Shown here: in pieces, positions 22,501-35,163 of the stretch | How positions within the stretch are numbered: the stretch's first letter is position 1 | How the letters are laid out: each line of letters starts with the position of its first letter | NCBI RefSeq assembly: GCF_003254395.2 | Contig: NC_037647.1 | Location: 407,001 to 471,000 of the forward strand | Direction of reading: 5' to 3' | Length of the DNA stretch: 64,000 bases | DNA from: Apis mellifera | Lineage: Eukaryota; Arthropoda; Insecta; Hymenoptera; Apidae | Position numbers and translations under genes: made by a program | The notes under the pieces: model-generated | Database searches by the model: none | The model's input: only the letters and a program-made list of their open reading frames with translations | Told to the model about the DNA's origin: nothing

Positions 22501-25454
22501 TTAACTCTAATTATTTGCGGCTGACTGAATTAACGATTGATTGAATTTCTGATTAATTTCCATAATTCTTCTGCATCTGATTGCGATTTTATTTAAAATT
22601 ATTGGTCTTATTTCAATTCTAATTGTCAATCTAATCTATTCTCTATATTTTGAAACTTTACTTTTTATATTTTGAATTCTAATTATGATATTTAGAAAAA
22701 ATTATAATCACTATCGTGGATCTTTCTTCAATATCTTCTGCAAAAATGCAAATTAAAAGAGGATTAAAAAAAACTAATGGTCATATTGGAAAGTGACTTC
22801 TAAGGAAGGATTGATTTGCGGGACCATCGCAATATTTGGAGATCAGAATTCTTGCAATCGTTTATATAATTATCTGCGCAAGTATGATTTGTGAAATGGC
22901 CATCCATCTTATATTTTAGTTTTGATTACTATTGGAAAAGCAGCATAGAAATTGGAAAATGTGAAAGAATTCGCTTATAAACTACTATTAAAATTTAAGT
23001 TGAAAATGCTAAAATTATTGGAAATGAAATTTAAGTTATCTAACCGTTTCATAAGTCAGTCCTAGTTTTCGTCTTTAACAAAGACAAAAATGCTTTTTTT
23101 GAAAGAAATACCATACTTAAGAGAAACTTATAATTGTATAATTTCTAGAATACTTCAATTTTGAATTAAACTTATTCTGAATTATTATAAGATAACATTC
23201 TCTAATCACTTTATTGTGTTTTTATGCGAGATTTATTTATAGTCTAATTCAAGAATTTTTTTTTAGGTTTGAAATGTCATAAATCAATTAATTCACAATA
23301 TTGGCTATATATATATTTATATATTCCAGTGGAAAATCACGATCTTCTCAAATGACTATAGTTTTCATAAATTCCTTTTTTTTCAAGTTAGACAAAAACA
23401 ATAAAAAATTTATAGTATATATTTTTTATATTATTATATTTATTAAATTATTGTATTTAATTTTTATATATTATACAGAATAGTCGGGAACTGTTGATAC
23501 AATCAGAAAGAGGGTGATTCCACATAAAAAAATAAATTGAAAATAAAATAAAAATTTCTTCATATAAGATTTTGTTTAATCGAAAAAATTGAGTTTAAAT
23601 ATTTGTTAAGCATATGTTTACTTGATTATGCCTTAATCTTGCTGGCTATGCTTGAGCGTACTATATTTGAAAATGAAAAATGAAAAATTATTTAAAAAAA
23701 TAAAGATCACATTTAATATTTTTATCTGAATTATCTAAATTAATCTTTCTAATTCTCAAAAAAGACTTATTTAGTCTAACTTTGAAAAAATTCTATATTT
23801 TATATTTTCAATCATTGTAAATATATTAATAATCATTGTAAATTTTTCTAATAATTCATAATTTTATTTTAATTATTCAAATTATCTTTAATAAATAATT
23901 TCAAAATATTATCAAATCTAGCAATATCATTAAGTTTTTTTTAGATTGCTATTCAATTCATATTAGAGAAATATAATTATTAAATTGTTATTATTATAAT
24001 AAATATGGTATCTCATAAAGAATATTTTGAAAATATATTACTTTTTATATTATTAAATTTATTATTATATTTATTTATTATATTTATTTATTAATAATTG
24101 AATAGAATATTAATATTAATATTATATATGTATATGTATAATAAATAATAATTTTTAAAAGAGATTGAAATAAATATTTTTTTTTTATCATTTTCGAATA
24201 TTTCTTCATTTAAAAAATTTAAAAATAATAATTGTAATAATATTCTATTCAACCAATCAATTAGCGAAATTTGCAATCGCTATAATTTCATTTCCTTCGC
24301 TATATGATTTGTGTGAAAAAAATCATTTTCCGTGTGTCAAACAGTGATGAACAATATATAAGTATGTATTGATTCACTCTTATTAATATAATAGACTAAA
24401 TCTATAAGTACTAGTATTTTAATATTATATTTTATCATATTTTAATATAATATTATTATACATTAATAAATAGCAATTTGAAAAGATATTTGGATAACTT
24501 GATTTATTAGAGATACTACTATAATTAACATAACTAATATAATATAGTTTATAACTTATCTATGGCTATAGAGAGATATTTTTAGCATTCAAAAGATGGC
24601 AATAATAATTAATTCTTTTGTTTGTCTTTTTTTATTATTTGCATTCTTTATCAATATATTTTCTAAGCATTCTAAAGATAGTGTTGATTCCATAATTTAT
24701 AACTTATCTTTGTACTTCTTCCATTATATTTGCTTTTCTTGTCTATATTTATTCTAAATTATAAAAATAAGTAATAAATTATATTAATAAATATTTGTGA
24801 TAATCTATGGACTATAATTAAACTAAATCTATGATTTTTTTTAATAAAAAAAATATATAATAGTTATAGATTATTAATTTGAAACATAAGCACAACATTA
24901 TAAAAAATCATAAATTTATAATTTCTATTATATCTGACGAATTTTTATATTAATTTTTAAATATTTTTTTGTAAAAATTTTGAGTGTAGAATATTTTAAT
25001 ATATTTTTGGTCGAGAATATATTATGAATGTATTATTCTTATATGTCATATTAAGAAAAATATATTTTTAAAAATTATACTTTAAAATAAAGAAAAATTT
25101 ATTTGAGAAAATTAAATGATAATTGTAATTTAGTTTTTTATTTAAAAAATATGATTAATTACATATTATAATAATATTGATTTTTTCTATGAAAATAACA
25201 TTTCGTATATTGAATTTTGAATATTGAATTAGAGATACAGAAATAAAATGATTCTTTATAACTATCTTTATAAAAAAAATAAAAATTTAAAATATATTTT
25301 TCATATATTTTACTTTATTTTAATTATTTTTGTTTTATATATATATATATATAACTAGATACACGGATGTAAATCACAGCATAACTTAAAATTATATAAA
25401 TAGTTATATATTTATAAAAGATATATATAGAGAGTATGTAAATATATAGAGAAT

Positions 25455-25815
25455 GTTAATATATTCGTGAAATCTTTGGAGGATTAATTCTAAAAATCAA
25501 AAAAAATAATATAAAAATTGATATAAATAATATAATATATCGATAAAATATTCATTAAAACTTATTTATTAAAATTTTATTTATTAAAAGTTATTATTAA
25601 TATTTATTATTAAAATTATATGAAGTGAAACGAAAATAGAATGAAATTTTTTATCTCTATTATATTGTTTTTTCACAATCTATTTGATTTTTTTAACTTA
25701 AATTGTCTAAATCGATTTAATAAATAAATTTCAACCGATACATTAATTATAGTTTGGCTCTTAATTCAATCTTTTAAAAGTATCTCATGAATATATTAAT
25801 ACCTTATATATATTA
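25455..25815 (+). repeat. Dispersed repeat copy B
   Basis: Second copy of the family seen at 11430-11765 and 62281-62640. It shares TTAATATATTCGTGAA, a GGAGGATTAATTCTAA block, AAAATTGATATAAA, an ATAGAATGAAATTTTTTATC segment, an AACTTAAATTGT...AATAAATTTCAA block, and CTTTTAAAAGTATCTCATGA followed by ATATTAATACCTTATATA. No coding capacity. Confidence 0.5.
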
Positions 25816-26328
25816 CACAATATATTTGACGCAATATAATATTAAACTATTTCAGATTTAAATACAGATTAAAATTACAATATTATTAATTTTAAAATGC
25901 CAATTGCTTATATTCTACAACGTTTTAATAATTAGTATAATGATAATCTAAATTGAAAAACACTTTTAAATTATAGAATGAGATATATAATAAAATTAAA
26001 TTTAAAAAAAAAAGGAAATTTCTAAAAATATATAGGTAACAGGTGCACAAATAATGAAATTCAGTTTATACAAATATGACTACATTTCAATGATGAATAC
26101 TATTTGAAAATTGGAGTATATTTGGCGTTTTTTTCATTAATTTTATTCCGCATGTTGAAAAAAATATTACGCAAATATTTACATTAATATTAAGAAGAGA
26201 AGTTGATCGATTGTTGTCTATCTTTAATTGTATTTTTGTAAGCTTCAAGGAAATGGCGTATTAAGAATATTTTCAAAATAACCATATATTTATTTATATC
26301 ATATATATATGATATACATAATATATCA

Positions 26329-26356
26329 TACACACACACACACGCGCGCGCGCGCG

Positions 26357-26390
<34 letters not shown>

Positions 26391-26391
26391 T
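26329..26391. repeat. Compound (CA)n(CG)11(CA)n microsatellite
   Basis: An uninterrupted alternating purine-pyrimidine run: about seven CA units, eleven CG units (26343-26364), then about thirteen CA units. It ends in TGTATGTATG. Strong Z-DNA potential. Confidence 0.95.
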
Positions 26392-28526
26392 GTATGTATG
26401 TACAAAAATTTGTATAAGATATTTGTTTTAAAGATCATAAAAAATATGGCTAAAAAACAATTTTTGGGAGGAAAAGACATTATAATTACAATTATCATGT
26501 ATTTTTTTAATGCTCCATTTTCAATATACGAATAGAGGAAAGTTGGATAAAATATAATGATAATTTTTTCGACTAAATATAAGAATTAGATTTAATATTT
26601 TTACTCATACAAATTTTCAAATCAATTTTATAAAATTTTACATAAATAAAAATATAATATATAATAATTTTTATTTAATAATTAGTTACGATATTTTATA
26701 AATGATGTTTCTGTAAAAAATAAAAATTTGTTTTGTTTTGTCTGATTGATAGAATAAAATGAAATAGTCATTTATATTAATGTAAATTAACATAAATATA
26801 AAAATACTTAAATACTTTTATTTTTAAATAATTTATATATAGAGTATGCAATAAATAATTATTTTATATTATAAATAAAAATATTATAATATTATAATAT
26901 TATATATATAATATATTATATAATATTATAATATTATAAATAAATATTATAAATAAATCATGAAAAAAATATGTAATAGTATATTAGTTAGTTATAAAAA
27001 ATATTAGAAATTTTGATTATTATTAATTTTTTCTAATTTCAGATATTATTTTATAGATATAAAAGAAAAATAATAATTTTTATTGGATAGAAAATTATAT
27101 TTTATCTATTTGGTTATCTCTTTTTATCCAAATCTTTTATGCATTTTAGTTAATATTTTAAATAATAATTTTATTATTACTTAACAAAGAAAAATATAAA
27201 ATTTATTAAAAAATTCTTCGTGAAAAATATCATTACATTTTTTTTATTCAGAATGATTAATTACGAGTTTCGTATTTAATATACTGTCTCTTAATATTTT
27301 CTTCAATTATTTACAATATTTTTATATTATATATAGAATATATTAACACATTTGTAAAATGGCAGCACATTTTTAATATAAAATATTAATGTAATATCCC
27401 ATTTCAATCAACTTTCCTCTACAATGTATATTTTATATATATATAATGCATTGATATTCTGTATTATGTTAATAATTTTTCAAATTAATTTAGAAAAATG
27501 TTAAAGAATTTTATTTTTATGAATATTGCAAACAATGATTTGAATATTGGCACTAGATTATTTTACTAAAATAATTATCAAAAGATGAACAATATTTAAA
27601 TAAAATAAAAAAACAATACAATTTTTGTGATCGGGGAAAAAATATTCTGATATCATATTTATCGTATCATGTGTTAGACTAACTAAATTTTTAGCGATCT
27701 AATAAACTATTAATATATTTTTAAACACGCTTTCTCAATTTTCCACTAATTAATGGAAGTTGTCGTGTAGTACATTAAACATTTATATTATACGAATTAT
27801 CATGTAATAAGTATAGAATGTGAAAATATAATTATATTTTTAGTATAAAGTATTAAAATGTATTATTATTTAAAATTTGATGCTTATTTATAATAGAAAA
27901 AATGTAAAAAAAAAACGTTCTTTGTACATAAAATTACAATTTAAATAATTACAATTTAAATAGTTTTTCATATAAAAACTATAAAAAGTTTAAAATACTT
28001 AATAAATATATATAATAATAGAATACAGTATTTTCAAACGTAAAATATTAATATAATAATTATTAAATATATTAATGATCTATTTAAACGGACGGATAAG
28101 GGATTTTTTTAGGCAAGCGAGAGAAAGTTTTTAAGAATTTCCAACAATAATAATTTATGTTAATCCTATCTAATATATTCTTATAAAAGATATTTTAAAG
28201 CATAACAGTAATAATATTTTAATATTTAGCTTAATAAGACATGCTGTTATTTATATTGATGCACAAAATTCTTCAATTTTTGATTGAAGATATTACTACT
28301 TTAATAAGAATAGAAGATTTAGTAGAGTTTATTAATATTGAATATTAATATAAATATATTAATATAATATAAATATATTAATATAAATATATTAATATAA
28401 ATTTTAATATTGTGACAAAGCAAGTTCACTAAATATGCAAGTAATATGTCGATCAAAATATTTTTCAATAAATGTTTTTTTGCCATATTTAAATAAGAAT
28501 AAGATATTCAATAAAAGGATGGCTTT

Positions 28527-28556
28527 TGTGTGTGTGTGTATGCGCGCGCGCGCGTA
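28527..28556. repeat. (TG)n/(CG)n microsatellite
   Basis: TGTGTGTGTGTATG followed by about seven CG units, a second alternating purine-pyrimidine tract in the same desert. Confidence 0.9.
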
Positions 28557-29696
28557 TTAGCTATTATATATATATTGGCATTTAATTAAAATAAATACAA
28601 AATGATATAATTAAAAATTGTCAATTCCATTAATAGCATATTATTATATAAGTACATTATTTTATTTTTGAATTAAAGTTAATTGAAATAAACTTTAAAT
28701 ACGTTATAATAATATTATAATTTATTATAATAAAATTTAATTCGTTGATCTGGTTAAAAAAAAAAATATATATTTACATTAATAATACATTTTATACTTT
28801 ATACTTTACTTATAGAAAAAATTTTTATTATGCGATAATAATAAAAAAGTTTTAAATAACTTTTAAATAAAAATATTTGAGCTTTCATAATTAAGTTATC
28901 TTATAAAATGTATTATGTACTTCAGCGATTAATTGTAAATAAATTTTAACTAAAAATAATAATTTATCATAAAAGTGAAAACAATATTAATCTATAATAT
29001 TATATATAAGATTATATAATATTATATATAAAATAATAATATAATATGTATAAAATAATTCACTAAAAATATAATATTTAATTAACTTTCTTTTTCTTTA
29101 AACTTTCATTCAAATTTAAAAACGTATTCAAAGTTTTTATGTAAAATTGTTTTAAATTTTAACTCAAATTGAATCTTTTACATCTTATACAATTATACAA
29201 TAAATAAAAAAATAAAATAAATTATATTTATATTAAAGTCATTTTAGTTTGAAATATTTATATTTCTGGCGAGTCATTATATGTATTAAGATTGCACAAA
29301 GAAATCTCATTTCAATAATATATTTTCATTTTTTTAATTTTTCGATTCTTTGTGAACCAATTCTGTTTGTCAATATATTTGATAATCATACGTAAAAAAA
29401 CTACGTGATATATACATTTCTTTGATGTCTTCCAAACGTACATTAGTTAACAACATTGAGCATTAGGCAAAATATATTACACATATACTCGTTTATTTAA
29501 AGTGTCGTCGTACGACTTGGAAGACTCCGTCGAGAATTCGAATATTCGTAATCTTTTCATGATGAAATTAATGGTTTTCTTTCTTATTACATTTCTTGTT
29601 TTCTTACATTACAATTCGATAATCGCCCTGAGTGCAATTTTCATTTTTTCTCCTTCAAACAATCAGATTGTTTTTTTATGATTAATGATTCCTTGT

Positions 29697-32600
29697 TTAT
29701 TTGTCCATTTTAGAAATCGGTTTCTTCGATAAATCTTTCCCTGGAAAAATACCTTTCTTAGGAAGAGTTCTTTCCGGACTAGGGCTAGGACTAGGTGACG
29801 AACTTGGTGATCTTGAACTGCTCGAACTTGATCTTTCTCTTTCTTTCTGTTCTAAATCATTTTTATATTCGTATAAAGGTCCACGAATGATTTTCAAAGT
29901 AGTTTCTAATTCATAAGCTCGATCTTTTAGATAATTGTAATGATTTAAATTAAATCCAAGCTTTTTTGCTTTTTTATGAAGCGTAATCAATTGTCGTCTA
30001 TTCATTACATCCGGCAGTATGTATTCCTGTTAATATATAATAAATATATATACAATAAATATATATATATATATATATATATACATTCGAAAACTATTAA
30101 TTACATATTTAAAAAATAATTTTTGATAACAATAATCTTCTAAATTATTTTTAGAATTAGAAATTTATTAAATTTTCATTCGAATTAAAAGATTTAAATC
30201 AATATTTTTAAATTAATATTTCTTTTATATAGATGAACAATTTAATTATTTAATTAATTGCTAATTTCAAGCAAATGGAAATTGAAGTATAATATTAGTA
30301 ACCTGTTTTGTTAAGATAAAGTAGATGAATAATAACATCGTGGTGCCATAGTTAACAAAATATGTAACCGGTTCCATGATATCCCAGGAATATTCCCACC
30401 AAGTCAATCTGGCAAGGCCGCTGAGTTGAATCGACATTAGAACAAGACATACGAAAAAGAAGATATTTGCCCTTCTATCTGCTGTAGTCTCTATTTCTTG
30501 CAATTTCTATAACATATTAAAAAATTTATATATAATTTTGACACGAATCGAAATAAATAGGATTTATAATTTCTTTTTTTGAATTTTTTGCTTATTTTGG
30601 ATTCTTTAATAGTTGTATTTATTGTCAATATGAAAAATTATATTATAAAAAAAAATTATTAAGTTTAGAATGATAAATATTTTATGATTTACAGTCTTTT
30701 TCTTAAAATATTTTTTTTTGAATTCAAATCGAAATCTTTTATAAATATTTCAAATGATTTTGAATGAAAAGATTTAAAATAATTCATTAGAGAAAATGAA
30801 AGATTTTATATTTATTATATAAAATATTTCTAAAAGAAATATGATTTATTATATTATAATTCAAAGAAAATTTAATTATTTAATTTAATTTATAGATTAT
30901 TTACATAAAAGATTTTTAATACTTTTATAGTTAGAATACCAATATGATTCTAATAATTGTTCAAAGTTGTTCAAATCAAATATTTATTTAAATAATAAAA
31001 ATTTATTTAGATTACCGTAAATTTAGATATTACTAATGTATAAGTTATAAGATCTTTATACGTTGCGATATTCATCAAGGAAATAATAATCGAAAGAAAA
31101 TAATGGAAAAAAAAAAGAATAATATTTTAATTAGGCGATTGTGAAAATGCATATATAAAGATAATTAAAATTGAAACTTGTAGAAAATGAGTTAATTCAT
31201 CAGTTATAAAGAGAAAACGATGAAAGAAATTGGTAAGCATTTATTAGTCGAATAATTGTGCACACGTATCCACATTCCAAATCATTGAAATGCTAATAAC
31301 ATCGAGATTTCTTAAACTTCCGTTTAATTCAGATGATATTATTCTTGTTTCACGTTCATTGTCACGAATTGCGATTAATTTATATTTGTCAGCGAAAACG
31401 GATTTCGGAAGCATTCTATTTTATCTATTATACTAATAAATTTATATGCAGGAATTATTCCGGGTTAATTATACCCAATTATAACTTGATGTCTGAGTTC
31501 TTAACTTTTTAACTATTTTTAGATTATAAAATTGTACTCAAGTTTTTGCGACTTTTCGATATTTTTAACTAATTATTCTTAACTAATTAAATAAGTAACT
31601 ATTTATTTAGTTACTTTTTATCTTTAATAAAATGGAATATCATTAAAATAAAGAAACTTCATTTAATTATTTGTTTAAATTAATTAACTGTCTAAATTAA
31701 CTTTACTATATAGATATTAATTTAATTATACAGAGGTATTCTTCTAATTGAAAAATCTTTTCTTAGTTACAAAAATAAAAGCAAAATAAAAATTATACTA
31801 AAAATATAATATTACTGTGTTGATTATATATAGATATTAATTATTATATTAAAAATATGATCTAAATATAATAAAAAAAGATTTTTCAAAAAATTAAATT
31901 TAAACAGAAAAATAATTAATTAGTAAAAGTTAAATTCATACGTAACTTGTAAATTGTAACTTGTTAAGAATGTAGATATATGCAGTTTAGCAGAGAGTCA
32001 AAATTGAGTAAAATTTTCTTCACTGGAAATGGTATTTACCTGCTCAAGAGGTTCGAGTTCTAATCTGACAGCCTCCAGTTTAGTTAATACATGCTTCTCC
32101 ATATTGACATGGTGTTCTCGAACATGAAATGTTTCGTACAATTGACCGATTAATGTTTGAATGTCTGATAATTTCTCTATGTTTTCCTGAAAAAGATTTT
32201 ATTTAAGAACATTTACTTAATTTTTATTGAATATTTTTCGAAAACATTGCTCATATTCAAATGCTTTTATACAATATAGTTATATATTTTTTCTTTAATA
32301 AAATTCTTTAAAATGACCAATTAAATTAATTATAAAATATTTTACTTGAAAGAAATAGTTGAGATATAATAGTTATAATAGTTATAATAGAAAAAATTTA
32401 AAAATATTGTATATTGATATAATAATATCGAATAATTTCAATAATTTTTTAATATATTATCAAAGATACAATTTTAAACAATTTTTTTCTTATATAATCC
32501 TATTTTCTCATATAATTCGCAGACAATATAATTTCTAAGATATTTGCAAACAATTTTTGATATTATTATATGTCTATGATAATGTATAACATATCAAAAT

Positions 32601-35163
32601 ACCATTGAAGAACGGTCAGGAAAAGTTCATCGAAAATCTACTTTCTACATAGATTTGAATAAGATTTTTTTAAAGATTTCTTTTGTAATATATATAATGA
32701 CATAATAAAAATCGGTTGTTCTTTAAAACGGAATAATTTTTTAAAAATTGAATTTTTTTGAATATTAGAAAGATTAATTTATTAGATAATTTAATATGTA
32801 AATAAATTTTAAAAAAATTATTATTGATTGAAATCGCGAAATAAATAAGATTATCTTTTTTATTTGAAATTATAAAAACAATTCCAAATATACTTTTTGT
32901 AGATTTAACAATAAATAAGTTATATATACATGTATAAAATTTCTTTAAAATCGGTGAACATTGCAATACGAGGTACAAACGATTGAAAGTTTTTGACAGA
33001 TTTTGATCTATAATTATAATAAATCTAAAATTTTTTATATCTTTCGATAGTTTTTTATATGTAAATGATTTTGATGAAATTATGTATGAAATGTATATAA
33101 TTTATAAACTTGCAAAACGCATTTAAATACTGATTAAATAATAGTAATAATTAATAAATTACATTTATTGAATTGGCGTTTCTTACTTTATGTAATTGTA
33201 GAAAACTAATTTCAATTGTTCAAGAATTTATATTTTATTCGCGAATATTAGCGAAGTTTGTTATAGATAAAGATTCTTTCATGTAATAATACTATAATAC
33301 TATAATATATAATACTATAATAATATTGTAGTATACATTTGTTTTAATATAGGTCTTGAATTAAGATATAGAAGATCTGTTTCACACTACTTTATCAAAT
33401 TTATACAATATATGTATTTTATAATTAAGTTCAATATATATCAATATATATCTTTTAAGAGTCTTATGTTGAATGTTTAAAGGCGACAGTTTATCTTCGA
33501 TTTATCGATCGTTCTGCAATGAAAATTGATTTGTCAGAAATTTTTTGTAGGGGAAGTATATTATAATATAAATGATTGCTGACATTGCTGACTGAAAAAT
33601 ATCATCTCGAATCGAATTTTAAAAATTTTAAATATTTTTCTCAAAAAAATATTATCCTCCTGTAATATTATATAATCATTCCTATGTCTAATTGTCCAAA
33701 TATAATATATCGTCATGTAATTGATTGAGCGAGGATACAAATATCAATGCTGCGATTATCTAAAAAGTTCTAAATTTGTATTAAGTTTATATTAAAACTG
33801 TTATTATTTGATATTCGATATAATTCTAGAATATATAATAAAAATATGGATATATATATTTAAATTTAAATATCCTAAATTTGAGTAATAGGAATTCTCA
33901 TTTGTTTATATGATCAGTATGAATCAAGTTTTACTTTAAGCAAGTATTACTATGTGTAAGAAGCCAAAAATATAATGATATTTACCCATTATATTTATAC
34001 AAACAATTGAGAAGCGAAAGTCGGATACATATGTAAAAAGATATATATATATAGGTAAAATTCTATATAATATAGTATTGAAAGTTTTTTCAAATAAATT
34101 AAAGTTATCTGTATGTAAGAAAAAAATTTTGGATATTTTTACAAAAAGCATACATTTGATTAATGAAATTTAGAAGAGAAACTGGAGAGTGGAATTAAAT
34201 TTAAAATTTTAATTTTAGGTTTTTGTTTATTGGTTTTTAAATTGGTTAGGATAAGTTTGCTAACAATAATTATAATTTTAGCAAGATTTCATATCGTATT
34301 TGTTTACTATGTCATTCGGTATATATTATGTAATATTCGGAAATATATTATTACGTAAAAATATTAATTTTAAATTATATATTTTTTTTATTATTGGCAT
34401 GTAATAGTTTATAGATGCTCGAATTGTTTTTAATAGAATTATATACTCGACAATATATTAAAAAATCATTGTGAATTAAAATCAAATCATTAACATTTAA
34501 TGATATCAAATAAACTCCATTTTAAATAATGAGATAAAATAATAACAATTTTAATTTTATATTTTTATATTTATTACTTAAAAAGTATATATAAAAATTT
34601 AAATCCATGATTTATATATCAAATATTAAAGTTTCATTAAAAATAGAAAGTAAAGATATAAAAAACTTTAAACTTCAAAACTTCAGATATTTTTTTTATT
34701 ATTCGAAATTAATTTTTTTTTAAATTTTTAAAAATTCCTTCAAAAAAAAAATATAAATTATTTAATTGAGATATATTTTTTAAAAACGACTTACCATTGT
34801 GTGCTTGTCATGCAATGGTGGTTGCACTAAATATTCGGCGTCATTTATTATCAGTCGAAAATCGTTTTCCATTAATGATTCTATCGTGTTGTTAGAGCCT
34901 ATTCTAATACCATCTGGAATATCGTAAAAAAATTTTATATAATATATTTTATTTACAAGTGTATGCATTTTTCCAGGACTTACCAATAGTTGTCACAGAT
35001 GCTCGATCGATACCACCGTCTTCTTTCTTTAGCATCTGAATGAAATCTCCTACAGTGTGGGTGATTGGTTTCAAGATAAATATACAATACTCTTTTCTGG
35101 ATGGCAGTGGTACTGTGATCTTTGGCAATCCTCTATGGTATATTACAGTTACATTTGAAGTAG
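29697..35163 (-). CDS. MCU: Mitochondrial calcium uniporter (MCU), 5' partial
   Basis: Pore-forming subunit of the inner-membrane Ca2+ channel. Minus-strand exons identified: 34984-35163, 34795-34913, 32040-32186, 30303-30506 and 29697-30026, all with GT-AG borders and matching phases (about 325 residues). The first encodes the matrix N-terminal domain (VTVIYHRGLPKITVPLPSRK), the second DGIRIG..DFRLIINDAEYLV. A coiled-coil exon follows, then the two-TM exon with LARLTWWEYSWDIMEPVTYF. This carries the selectivity motif DIME with its acidic Asp and Glu. The last exon has the C-terminal helix (LGFNLNHYNYLKDRAYELE). The C terminus extends beyond the human protein with a Ser/Arg/Pro-rich tail. Exon(s) for the mitochondrial presequence lie upstream of 35163 and were not found; large introns (about 1.5 and 2.6 kb) separate the middle exons. 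Confidence 0.94.
30057..30082. repeat. (AT)n microsatellite in MCU intron
   Basis: Short AT run just upstream of the acceptor of the last MCU exon. Confidence 0.85.

Larger units (their letters stand above)
16490..29695. other. Gene desert, extremely AT-rich
   Basis: About 13 kb with no ORF, splice-bordered exon or RNA gene that I can support. It holds AT simple repeats, poly-A/T runs, a dispersed repeat copy (about 25455-25815) and two CA/CG tracts. Slightly GC-richer patches near 19990-20060 and 22780-22920 could be conserved noncoding or decayed element sequence; neither shows a family signature. The last part near 29460-29695 is probably MCU 3' UTR. Confidence 0.6.

Noticed and set aside
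26190..26498. 102-codon minus-strand ORF
   Set aside because: Its middle is a Cys/Val and Ala/Arg string translated from the CA/CG microsatellite; low complexity, not a gene.
29701..29916. Plus-strand ORF of 71 codons over the last MCU exon
   Set aside because: Antisense shadow of the Ser/Pro-rich MCU tail.
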